A stretch of 64,000 nucleotides of DNA from Azolla pinnata (Eukaryota; Streptophyta; Polypodiopsida; Salviniales; Salviniaceae): assembly GCA_037176905.1 (NCBI GenBank), contig JBBBWG010008224.1:6537-70536 (forward strand), read 5' to 3'. A program made the translations under genes and the position numbers. Of this stretch, positions 1 through 10,744 are shown piece after piece. Position 1 is the stretch's first letter. Each line of letters opens with the position of its first letter. The notes beneath the pieces are model-generated. The model did not search any database and was not told where the DNA came from. It was given only the letters and a program-made list of their open reading frames with translations.

Positions 1-1235
1 CGGCGGCGGCGGCGGCGATGGCGACAACGACAATGGTGATGGCGACGATGATGGCGGCGATGGTGGGGATGATGGTGGCGATGATGGTGGCGATGATGGT
101 GATGATGGTGGCGGGGGAGGATGCATCAAGGTGCCGAAGATCCAGTCCATGAGGATGGTGTAGTGGCCGTAGTTGTGGTGGTACGTGCAGTGATGGATGG
201 TGTGGTATCCGGCTCCCATGATGGGCCATGCCCCGCCATGGATGCAGTCATGGATGTTGGCGGTCCAGATGCCCTCCACGAAGAGCAGCAGCAGATGCGT
301 CCGCAGCTGGATGGGCACCATGCACACCAGCAGCGCATGCGGCAGCGCTTGTATCAGCCCGTCCACCGGGTGGAACGCCAGCCCTGCATTCAATTCCACT
401 CTATACTCAGCCGCGACAACACACACACACACACACACGATCGATCCGAAACCCATCCCATTCGACGATCGATCGATCGATCATGAAGCCCATATTGAGA
501 GCCGCTCGAAAAATCGGAACGATCCTGATCCCGATCCGATCCGATCCGATTCGATCGATCATGATGCCCATATCGAGCCGCTCGAACCGGAACGATCCGA
601 TTCATGGATCCATCCCGAGCCCGTGAGCCGCTCGAATCGGAACGATCCCGATCCCGATCCCGTTCGATCGGTCACGAGCCCATGAGCAGCTCGAATCGAA
701 CGATCGCGATCCCGATCCGTTCGAATCGATCGATCCTGAAGCCCATGAGCAGCTCGAATCGAACAACAACAAGAACAACAACAGCAGCAATCGAGCAACA
801 ATCGATGGCAATGACGACGACGACGACGACGACAATCGGACAACAAATGACAATCGAGCAACAATGACAATCGAACAACAACAACAGACGACGATCGAAC
901 AACAACAACAAAACGACGATGACAACAACGACAATTGAACAACAACAACAACAGCAGTGACAATCGGACAACAGCAACGACAACAGTTACAATCGGACGA
1001 CAACGACAACAACAGTTACAATCGGACGACAAAGACGACAACAACAACAATAAAATTGAACAACAACGGTTACAATCGAACAACAGCAACACCAACAATC
1101 CTCGAACAACAAAAAACAACCACAAGAACAATCGAACGACGACAACGACGACAACGACAACAACAACAATCGAGCAACAGCAACAGCTACGATCGAACAA
1201 CAACAAACAACCACAACAACAATCGAACGACGACG

Positions 1236-1276
<41 letters not shown>

Positions 1277-1787
1277 CGAGCAACAGCAACTGTAGCTACG
1301 ATCGAACAACAACAACAACAATCATCGAATAGCAACGATCGAACGACAACATCAATCGAGCGACGACGACGACGACAATCGAACAACCAACAATTTAACC
1401 AAACAACGAGCAACAACAACCGAATGGGAGCAAGAAGGGATCGGATACCCGCAAACGGCGAGAGCGAGGCGAGCTTGTTGTAGCGGTGGTGGGTGGAGTG
1501 GAGGGAGGAGTAGAGGGGCTTGACGTCGTGGAGGAGGCGGTGGGCCCAGTACACGGAGAGCTCGAGGAGGAAGAGGTAGGCGAGGGTGGCGGCGGCGTGC
1601 GGGGCCCACCCGCCGGCGTCGGCCACGCGCGCGTAGCAGCGCGTCCACCCGCGCTCCGCCGCGTGCTCCGTGATCGCCGGCAGCGCCACGTACCACGGCA
1701 GCGCCTTCATGCTCACCGCCACCTGCTGCGCCATCGCCTCCCTCGACGGCATCCTCCTCCTCATTAATGCACTCCTCATTAATGCAT

Positions 1788-1861
<74 letters not shown>

Positions 1862-3397
1862 TTCTCCTTCTTCTCCTTCTTCTTCTTCATCGTCGTCGTC
1901 GTCGTCGTCATCGTCGCCGTCGTGTCACCGCCGCCCTTCTCTCCTGCAACCTCGAGATACATCGCGTCAGTCCATCCATGCACTCATCATGATCCACCTG
2001 CTTTCAATCATGCCTAGTGGCGATATTCGGAATCGATCGATCGATCCATCCATGATGGTGGTGGTGGTGGTGGTAGTGGAGCACTGACCAGATCGATTGG
2101 AATCGGCAATGGATCCATGGTGGTGGTGGTGGTGGTGATGGTGGTGGTGGTGGTGGTGGAGCACCGACCAGATTGATCGGAATCGGCAATGGATCCATCA
2201 TAGTGGTGGTGGTGGTGGAGCACCGACCAGATTGATCGGAATCGATGATCGATCCATGATGGTGGTGGTGGTGGTGGTGGAGCACCGACCAGATTGATCG
2301 GAATCGATGATCGATCCATGATGGTGGTGGTGGTGGTGGTGGTGGTGTTGGAGCACCGACCAGATCGATCGGAATCGATAATCGATCCTTGGTAGTGGTG
2401 ATGGTGGTGGAGCACCGACCAGATTGATCGGAATCGATGACCGATCCATGGTGGTGGTGGTGGTGGTGGTGTTGGAGCACCCACCAGATCGATTGGAATT
2501 GATAATCGATCCATGGTGGTGGTGGAGCACCAACCAGATCGATCGGAATCAGATAACCGATCCTTGGTAGTGGTGGTGGTGGTGGTGGTGGTGCTGGTGG
2601 TGGAGCACCGGGCAGATCGATCGGAATCGATAATCGATCCTTGGTATAAGTAGTGCTGGTGGTGAGGGAACCGGCCACCAGATCGATCCGATCCGATCGA
2701 TCACGGCGAATTCAGCTGAGCAAGCAAGTCTAGTTAATGTGCAGATTTGATTCATCCGCGAGCTGTGGGGATTTTGATTCGTGCTCAGCTGAATCAGTGA
2801 ATAGCAGGAAGGATTCAGCGCCAGCTAGCTGAGGAGCTAGCTAGCTGTGAGTGCCGTTTTTGACTTACCGGGAGGAGAAGCAGGGAAGAAGACATGGCGC
2901 TTCCAGGCGTAGATGTAGAGGCACCACAGGGAAGCGGAGGTGAAGTAGAGGAGGAGGCCCGCGATGTAGTTGCGGAGCCAGCTCTGCAGGAAGCGAGGAA
3001 GCTTCCGCCATAGCTTCCCCGGTAGCAGCCGCCCCAGCACCAGCTCATTGTAGCGCCTCGTCTCCTCCGCCAACAACAGCAACCGCTGCTGCTGCTGCTG
3101 CGCCGCCGATGATGATGACGACGACGATGGTGGCGATGGCGATGGCGGTGGTGATGATGATGATGGCGATGGCGGTGACGGTGATGCCGATGATGGCGAT
3201 GGCGATGATGATGGCGATGGGGGGAGGAAGAAGAAGGAGAGGATGATGATGATGGTGAATAGGATCATCGACATCGCGATCAGCAGCAGCAGCAGCGGAG
3301 CAGCACTACGAGCTGCAGGCGCCATAGCCGCCACGGCTTCTTCGCTTCTTCTCTTCTTCTCTTCTTCCTTCTTCTGCAGCGGAGCATCAGGCGCCAT
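1..3397 (-). CDS. STE1: Delta7-sterol C5(6)-desaturase (STE1/DWF7 type), partial at left edge
   Basis: Fatty-acid-hydroxylase-family membrane enzyme of the ER that adds the C5 double bond in plant sterol (brassinosteroid precursor) synthesis. Exons by eye: 3397-2869, about 1753-1449, and 383 down to the window edge. Exon 1 encodes the family block [16 protein letters not shown] and [13 protein letters not shown]. Exon 2 encodes [10 protein letters not shown] and two His boxes, HRLLH and HSTHH. Exon 3 encodes [20 protein letters not shown] and the third His box HTIHH. The exon 2/3 junction closes in phase. The strong exon 1 donor (GTAAGT at 2868) and the obvious exon 2 acceptors differ by one base in phase, so that join is unresolved. 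About 100 residues precede the usual family start: a hydrophobic segment near residues 34-58, then a Pro/Ser run and a Gln run. After FGTLMHP the reading frame becomes Pro/Ser repeats with no stop before base 1. The family identity is firm; the exact model is not. Confidence 0.85.
384..1448 (-). repeat. CAA/GTT triplet-rich intron 2 of the sterol desaturase
   Basis: The intron between exons 2 and 3 is mostly degenerate CAA, CGA and AATCGAACAACAA words on the plus strand (roughly 760-1410), with a short CA run near 420-438 and GATCGATC/CCGATC words at 450-730. It opens long low-complexity frames on both strands (Asn/Thr/Gln or Leu/Cys/Val), which I treat as artefacts. Confidence 0.75.
1787..1860. 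repeat. ACT/AGT trinucleotide microsatellite at a splice acceptor
   Basis: About 24 uninterrupted TAC/ACT triplets, followed to 1912 by CTT and CGT triplets. On the gene's strand this is an AGT run lying about 30 bases upstream of sterol desaturase exon 2, where a pyrimidine tract would normally sit. Confidence 0.9.
2045..2690. repeat. Minisatellite of about 60 bp in sterol desaturase intron 1
   Basis: Around ten tandem units, each made of the core GGAGCACCGACCAGAT, then TGATCGGAATCG, then ATGATCGATCCATGATGG, and a variable TGG run. Unit length varies with the TGG count. Confidence 0.9.
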
Positions 3398-3465
3398 AGC
3401 CGCCGCCGCCGCCGCAGCTTCTTCGCTTCTTTCTGTTGTTCTTCTTGATCAGCAGACCAGCTGGG

Positions 3466-3473
3466 TTTATATA
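3466..3473 (-). promoter_or_regulatory. TATA box of the sterol desaturase gene
   Basis: The minus strand reads TATATAAA here, about 70 bases upstream of the ATG at 3397. That spacing fits a transcription start near 3440 and a short 5' leader, and it supports using the first in-frame ATG. Confidence 0.5.
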
Positions 3474-3498
3474 GACAGAGACAGAGAGCTGTGATTCG

Positions 3499-4310
3499 AT
3501 GGAGACGCGGGCAATCGTGATGATGGTGGTGGTGATGGTGATGGCGATGGTGGTGGTGATGATGGTGATGATGGTATTGATGGTGATGATGGTGATGGTG
3601 GTGATAGTGGTGGTGGTGATGATGGTGGTGATGGTGATGGTGGTATTGATGGTGGTATTGATGGTGGTATTGATGGTGATGGTGATGATGGTGGTGATGG
3701 TGATGGTGATGGTGGTGGTCATGGTGGTATTGGTGGTGATATTGATGGTGATGGTGATGGTGATGGTGGTGGTCATGGTGGTATTGGTGGTGATATTGAT
3801 GGTGATGGTGATGGTGGTATTGATGGTGATATTGATGGTGATGGTGATGATGGTGGTTATGGTGGCGATGGTGATGATGGTGATGGTGGTGGTGATGATG
3901 GTGGTTATGGTGGTGATGATGATGATGGTGATGGTGGTGGTGATGATGGTATTGATGGTGGTGATGGTGATGATGGTGATGGTGGTGATGGTGATGATTA
4001 TGGTCATGATGGTGGTTATGGTGATGGTGGTGGTGGTATTGATGGTGATGGTCATGGTGGTGGTCATGGTGGTGGTGGTGATGATGGTGATGGTGGTTTG
4101 ATGGTGATGGTGATGATGGTGATGGTGATGATGGTGATGGTGGTGGTGTTGATGGCGACACGACAATTATTCGCATTTAATGCAAACTGCGAATAATGAT
4201 GATGATGGTGATGATGGTATTGATGGTGATGGTGGTGGTGATGGTGATGATGTGATGGTGATGATGTGATGGTGATGGTGATGGTGATGGCGATGGTTAT
4301 GATAACGACG
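3499..4310. repeat. GAT/GGT triplet array upstream of the sterol desaturase
   Basis: About 800 bases made almost only of GAT, GGT, ATT and GTG triplets. It starts about 100 bases upstream of the gene's first ATG and spans the expected promoter. It opens poly-His, poly-Met/Val and Ile/Thr frames that are artefacts. A 30-base unique word near its distal end is duplicated (4161-4190 and 4311-4340). Confidence 0.9.
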
Positions 4311-4340
4311 CGACAATTATTCGCATTTAATGCAAACTGC

Positions 4341-6147
4341 ACAAAAGTCAACGGCACCTGCCGATTCATTTATTTACTTATTTATTTGTTAATTTTAGTT
4401 TTTTAAACACGGGAGAATTATAACAAACAAAACAAAACAAAAAACACTTCGAAATTACACCGGAATCGGAAGAAACCACAAATTAACAACTTCTGAATCG
4501 ATTTGCACATTATAACTTCGGTGTTAATCGATTCATGGAGCACCATCCGATCAAGCACTTCATTTGATGCTAACTGACCTCGCAATTAATTCTTATTTGG
4601 TGCTAATCAGATGATCATCTTTAAAACTGCGGGTCAATTTATAGTCTCCAATTTCAGTACGCCATCGATAATTTTTTGACGCATGCTAAAACTAGGAATT
4701 ATGATTTCATCATCGAATCCTACGATCTCGAAAACACTTTCAAAATCTGATTAACATCCAGCGCTAACTTCTACGCACCCTTTGCGAGATTAGCGAAACC
4801 CTAATAATCATTCATCTCACTGTTTGCGCGCAATTGTTCTTGTGGTTGGACCCTTGTCGACGGTTTCGAATCGACGCATTTGACCACGTCTCTGATCAAG
4901 TGGATGAAGTGAAAAAAATGAAACGCGAATCGATGCATTTACGAGGGCATTATTAGCTCCTAATTGTCCCACTTGTATACCATCTCAATGAGCAGAATCA
5001 CAAGAACAATCTCAGCACAAATTCCGATAACTTATAATGTCTACAACTGATAACAAAGAGAGAGAGAGAGAGATTTGGTCAATACGAATGCATTCACACT
5101 GTCATGATCATCATCATCATCATCATCATCATGTATATAATCAAGAGCACGTAACAATATGTGCTTAATTGGAGTAGGTATGAATGATCGATTGAATACG
5201 AGTTCTCTGCCGCAATCTGTTGGCATAACTGATTTAAAACAATCGTGTCACAGTTTAACTAACTGGTAATTATGCATGCAGGAGATTTCCATGGTTAACT
5301 GCTAATTAAACGAAAGGTTGTGAGGCTAGCTGATAAGTAATCGAAAGACTTAATAGGTTGACTGCTAACTAATCAAGTAAAGGAACAACTAATCAAGAAA
5401 AAATTTGAGAATTCAACTGATGATGTCAAGCAAAAGATCAGAAGCTGTAGAGATCCGGATACTCTAGTAATGAGATTTAGAAGTCAACTGATAGTTAAAC
5501 AAAAGATCTAGAGGTTAACTCATGATGAAACAAAGCTCCATACCTTTAACTAATAGGCAAAGCAGAAGTTCTAGAAGTTAACTGTGATAATCATGCAGAA
5601 GAAAGAGGTGCCCATGGCTACCCTTCGCATACAGATCACGATTATCTCACATCACATAGCTAATGACTTCGATTAATGCATTGACATTAACTCACTGCAA
5701 GATCAGAGAAACCTTAGAAACACAGGTTCATTAACATATACAATCTTATGTTCCATCAGTAAGATGAGCTCCATGACTTCAAAGCAATGATACTATACAT
5801 TTCTGAAAGCTACACCATCCTTCAGGGATTGTCTTTGCAATCAAATAAAGAGCTTTCTTCATACAATCTGGGACATGCTTATTTTTTCATAGAATTAAAC
5901 CACTACATAGCGGTGTTTGTCCTTCAAGCACTTGGGGCACCAGTAGTCATATACTATGCGCAAATCGCGCACTCCCTTCTCGAGAAGGTGATTCGGGAAA
6001 GAATTCAGTGTTCATGTATAAAGTGATTGCTGTGGTAGACAACCAACGGAAGGTTCAGAGATGAATAATTACAAATCGATACATATGAGTAGAGCATATA
6101 ATACTACGATATACGCAGATAGATGATTCACACCTACATGCATGCTT
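4341..6147. other. Intergenic stretch with a degenerate repeat at about 5250-5600
   Basis: AT-rich sequence without a recognisable gene. Short GA and CAT microsatellites lie near 5057-5072 and 5108-5130. From about 5250 to 5600 the word GTTAACTGATAATTAA followed by AAAGATCTAGA recurs every 40-50 bases with much divergence, suggesting an old tandem array. The 3' untranslated region of RABF2 should lie at its right end. Confidence 0.5.
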
Positions 6148-9100
6148 CTATGAGCAACAAGAACTAGACGGCCTTTGAGTTCCTCTGTCGCCTAAGACCA
6201 TGCCACCAGAAGGTTGGACTGGTTGAGCTTTGGGCAATTTCCTCGCTGTAAAGAAGAAATCGACCACCATGCATAAAAATTGGACAAATTTAGTATGGCA
6301 GGGAAAATGAACTCACAATTTCCACCTACCAATTTCGTAGAACAGTTCATTCACGTTTTGTGCACTTTTAGCAGAAGTCTCCATGAAGAATAGTCCATTC
6401 TCTTCCGCATATTTTTGTGCTTCCTAAACATAGAGATTCAAAAGTTCTATATATAATGATATATCATGCAAAACATGAAATTATGTCAAAAGAAAAAAAA
6501 AGAACATAGAAGAAGGTATTACCTCTGCTTCTACTTTCCGTTTTGAGGCCAGGTCCGCTTTGTTTCCTGCTAGTGCCATCACAAGGTTTGCATTTCCTTC
6601 AAGAATTCCAGAGAAAGGAGAGTAAGTTCAGAGATAGGTTTGCTCAACCATCTAAAACTTTATGCAGCTATGCTTTGTCTTGGTAAGCACAAAACCAAGA
6701 ATGGAATCACAATCTCTCAAGATTTCTTCAACTAAAAATCTCAAAGTTCTGACTCCAAAAAATAACCATGGATAGAAGAACAATATGGATCGCATTAAAT
6801 ATTTCCGATATAAATCAAATTGAAGAGAATACCTTGTCGTTGAAGTTCTTGTACCCACTTCTTAGCTCGGGTAAACGATTCCTGCACAAGAACCACTAAG
6901 AAATTAGTGGTGAGCCATGCTCACACAGCAACATAATGCTGAAGATTAACCCATTTAGACCTAACTTTAGAGAACCATTTCATACAATAAGGCGAGTTTT
7001 AACTCTCCAAGGGAACCCAGTTTCTTGTTATCAAGTCAGTCTACAGATTAAAAAACCTCTTCTGTGACATATCTTCAGGGAAACACCTTCAGCATTGGCC
7101 TCGTCAACAAATGAAAGCTTGGACGATACAAACAGATGAATCAGTTACTGTAGATGATCACTAATCTTCTTGTCCGCAATGTGAGTTTGTGCAATAACTT
7201 TCAAAAGAACTTGCAGCGCAGTTCCTGCTCGTACTCAACACATCCGTAAGTACAAAAACACGCTTGTTCATTTCATACGACCGGTAATTAGACATGTGGG
7301 AGGTTTAGATCTGTTGTATGGCATGGGAGTCACATCATGTACATAACTAACAATTATCCTCGATTATGATCGAGGCCACAAGTATAGGTATCCAGAATGT
7401 CATACCCATAGCTACAGCTTGCAAGTATTTCTAACTGGCTAGCTAAAATAGCAAGACAAATCAAGGATGAAGGAGAAAAGACTCACTACCCAAGATTTTT
7501 GTGTATAATAAACCTCTTCAGCCCCTCTTCTGATGCGCTAAAAATTGTGGGGAAAAAACAGATTTTTTTTCATTTGTCTACAATGAAAATGAATGCTACT
7601 TTGGTAGTCTTGATTGGGCATCTCCTTCCATAATATCCTAACAAGGCCTTTGATTACGTGTGCAACTAAATAGCCAAACTCAAGGGGAATACAAGAGTGC
7701 TTTGTAATGATCAATAATCTTAAAAGAATACATGTTTCCCCCTGGATCAATTCATGTCATTATCATCTCCGCACAGACCAATGCATGATGGTTCCGTCCA
7801 CATACATTCTCCTCTCTCTTACGTACAAATTGAAGTTCCTCTTATTTAATGAAAAAATATTACCTCTCTTCCTCGAGAAATAAGACACAGAACACCATAC
7901 ATGTGACATGAAAACTTGAAGGCTTATAGACAAGAAAACCATTTTCACAGAAAAAAAGACACAACATACACTATTGGTAATATCATACACAATGATGGCA
8001 GCAGCAGCTCCACGATAGTACATGGGTGCAAGGCTATGATATCTTTCTTGTCCCGCCGTATCCCAGATCTCAAATTTCACAGTAGCATCATTCACAGCAA
8101 GAGTTTGCGAGAAAAATGCTGCCCCAATCGTCGACTCCTACAGTTAATACATAAATACATTCATTCATATACATTTGTACATATATGTATTTTTACTTGT
8201 ACACAACACTGAAACTTGACTACTTAATTGATCCTTGTACCTGATAGTCATGGAATTGCCCCTTCACAAACCGTAGTACAAGACTGGATTTTCCCGCTCC
8301 CATGTCACCCAAGAGAACCTGAATAGAGGCAAAGAAAAATCCTCAGTTATAGCCCCAGACCCTTGAAACGATGAAGAGGGTTCAGGTATTGAAACAAAAT
8401 AATAATTGGAATAGGGGGAGCATCAAAGAGGATCCCCAGGACAGAATGATCAACACCCTTTTCCATGACAAACAAAATACGGAAAGTATGGTCGATTTCC
8501 TTTTCCATGATAGGCAAGAAGTTGACAAGCTTACAAGCAGTGGTTCAATTGTGAGGATGTAATTCGAAATGGATAGCTTACAAGCAAAGGTGCCCATAAA
8601 CTCATCATTCTCGAAGTTTAACGAACCTGTTTTACTGCAAATACTGAAACCATTTTATCTCAAGTGCCAAGCAATTCTGACACACCATGTCTTTCACAGA
8701 GGCAACCACACAATCTCTTTCATTCAACTCGGTCATACACTCTCCTTTCTCTGATGATGTCACTGGGATATGATCAACCATCATTATCCCTCCAATTACG
8801 GACAGATTAAAATGATGCATTAAGCATGGGAAAGACCAAGGATCATAATTACTGAAAAGTTAAAAGAGTGAATTGAGTAACAGCTAGGGAACAAATGAAA
8901 TGACAACATACATGGATGACATCACCATCAGTAGAGCTTTTGGATTAGTAACAACAATGTCGTATGGATGGGACTGTTACACACCGAATAAGATTTGAAA
9001 AAGTATGTGGATGGGGATATTACAGATGTCCAAAGAGACCCTAAAGTTGAGATCAGAAAAGAAGTTAGGGAATCTTGAAGTGCATGCAAGGATTCAACTT

Positions 9101-10536
9101 CAGAATCAAGTCACAAAACCAAAAGGCAGAAAGCAGACACAGTTCTAGAAAAAGGATCTTCTCTTTGTGGTGGCCGAAATGTGTGTGAGTTGGGGAATTA
9201 ACTTAGATGAGACCTCAGAGAGAAGATTAGCTTAAGCTTATGAAGCAGGGCGATCATTCATCATCATCATCACTGACGATGATGACGCAGACATCACGCC
9301 TTACAATCTCTTCATCACAGGTGCAATACAGCAAGGAAACTACCATATCTAGGCCATCAGTGATGATGAAGACATCACACCTTACAGTCTCTTCAATCAC
9401 AGATGCAAAACAGCACAGAAACTACCATATCTAGGCCATGAAATTCATCGGAACCACAGCTTTCCAGGAAATCTAGACGCATAAAAATAAATCAGGTTCA
9501 TGATCACGGATACCTCATCCTCAAACAGCTAGAATCCCAAACGAAATCTGAGCTCAACTGTGAACCAATTGAAAAGTGGCATTTTTACGATCACAGTTTT
9601 GCTGGGCCTTGGGTGAGATATTCATTTGTATCCACGTCTTGCATGTGAAAAATTCAGAGATGGGTTTGTTTTAGCATCGAAATATCAACCAACTTCAAAA
9701 CCCCTGAAAACGAAAGACTTTGGGCACAAGAGTTGCTGGGCCTCAGGTGAGAAAATCAATTGTATCCACGTCTTGCATATGAAAAATTCAGAGATGGGTT
9801 TGTTTTAGCATCGAAATTTCAACCAACTTCATACCCCCTGAAAACGAAAGACTTTAGGCACAAGAGTTGCCGGGCCTCGCGTGAGAAAAATTCATTTGTA
9901 TCCACGTCTTGCATGTGAAAAATTCAGAGATGGGTTTGTTTTAGCATCGAAATATCAACCAACTTCAAACTCCCTGAAAACGAAAGACTTTGGGCACATG
10001 ATTTGCAGGGCCTCAGGTGAGAAAAATTCATTTTGTATCCACATCTTGCATGTGAAAAATTCAGAGATGGGTTTGTTTTAGCATCGAAATATCAACCAAC
10101 TTCAAACCCCCTTAAAACCAAAGACTTTGGGCACAAGATTTGCCGGGCCTCAGGTGAGAAATTCATTTGTATCCAGGACTTGCATGTGAAAAATTCAGAG
10201 ATGGGTTTTTTTTTGGCATCGAAATATCAACCAACTTCAAACCAAAGACTTTGGGCACAAGCCCCCAAACATAAAAAAACAAAAACCCAATGTTCCAGAA
10301 TCAGAGCCGACGAAAACAAAACCCTAAATTTTTCCACACGACGAAGGGAGAACGGAACCCAAGATGTGTAGAACGGACCGACCCAACAATCCAGAGGGGG
10401 GATTCAGAAAAACGGGCAGACAAACAGAGGCAGATCAAATCAAACAAGACCAGGAACAGAGGCAGCATACATACAGGGGAAGAGAGGCAAGTAGTACCAG
10501 TTTGGCGTGCATGTTGGTTGTGCCTGTGGTCGCCAT
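6148..10536 (-). CDS. RABF2: RABF2-type Rab5 small GTPase (RHA1/ARA7 family)
   Basis: Endosomal Rab5 GTPase controlling vesicle fusion on the route to the vacuole. Seven exons join in phase: 10536-10498, 8318-8241, 8137-7970, 6881-6833, 6596-6523, 6423-6330 and 6245-6148, giving 199 residues, the normal length. Visible motifs are the P-loop GDMGAGKS (17-24), switch [10 protein letters not shown] (40-48), WDTAGQE (64-70), GNKAD (122-126) and ETSAK (151-155). The C-terminus SSSCCS carries the double cysteine for geranylgeranylation. It starts [13 protein letters not shown] and has no ARA6-type myristoylation N-terminus. Intron 1 is long (2.2 kb) and holds a 135-bp tandem array. A GAA/TTC tract and an AACCCTAAT word lie just upstream of the ATG, probably in the leader or promoter. 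Confidence 0.95.
9240..9440. repeat. Short duplicated element, related to 12335-12510
   Basis: Two imperfect tandem copies of about 85 bases (at roughly 9270 and 9355) share the words GACATCACGCCTTACAATCT and AACTACCATATCTAGGCCAT. The left flank GACCTCAGAGAGAAGATTAG and parts of the unit recur at 12335-12510, so a segment was copied across the RABF2 start region. Confidence 0.7.
9600..10262. repeat. Tandem array of five units of about 135 bp in RABF2 intron 1
   Basis: Units begin near 9623, 9757, 9893, 10029 and 10164, at spacings of 134-136 bases. Each holds TTGTATCCACGTCTTGCAT, ATTCAGAGATGGGTTT and CAACCAACTTCAAACCCCCT. Copies are highly similar, so the expansion is recent. The last unit is truncated. 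Confidence 0.92.
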
Positions 10537-10574
10537 GACGCGGCAGAAGCGAATGGGAGAAGATTAGGGTTCGT

Positions 10575-10632
10575 GGGGGAGAGAAGCAGGAGCAGAAGAA
10601 GAAGAAGAAGAAGAAGAAGAAGAAGAAGGAAG
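10575..10632. repeat. GAA/TTC tract at the RABF2 5' end
   Basis: GAA triplets on the plus strand, so a TTC-rich leader or promoter on the gene's strand, 40-95 bases upstream of the ATG. CT-rich leaders are common near plant transcription starts. Confidence 0.8.
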
Positions 10633-10744
10633 AAGCGTGCAGAGGAAAGAGGAGAAAGAAGCAGTGTCTCTGCAAGCTGCACGTGGGCGGAAAGATCTAA
10701 ACCGTGGGCTCGATCGGACGGCAGAGAGGCCATATTTGGTCCAA

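Noticed and set aside
935-1483. 182-codon Asn/Thr/Gln-rich plus-strand frame resembling a prion-like protein
   Set aside because: It lies antisense to the sterol desaturase intron and arises from CAA/CGA triplets.
3280-4176. 298-codon minus-strand poly-His/Tyr frame and 200-codon plus-strand Met/Val frame
   Set aside because: Both are produced by the GAT/GGT triplet array; no conserved domain, and frames are open on both strands at once.
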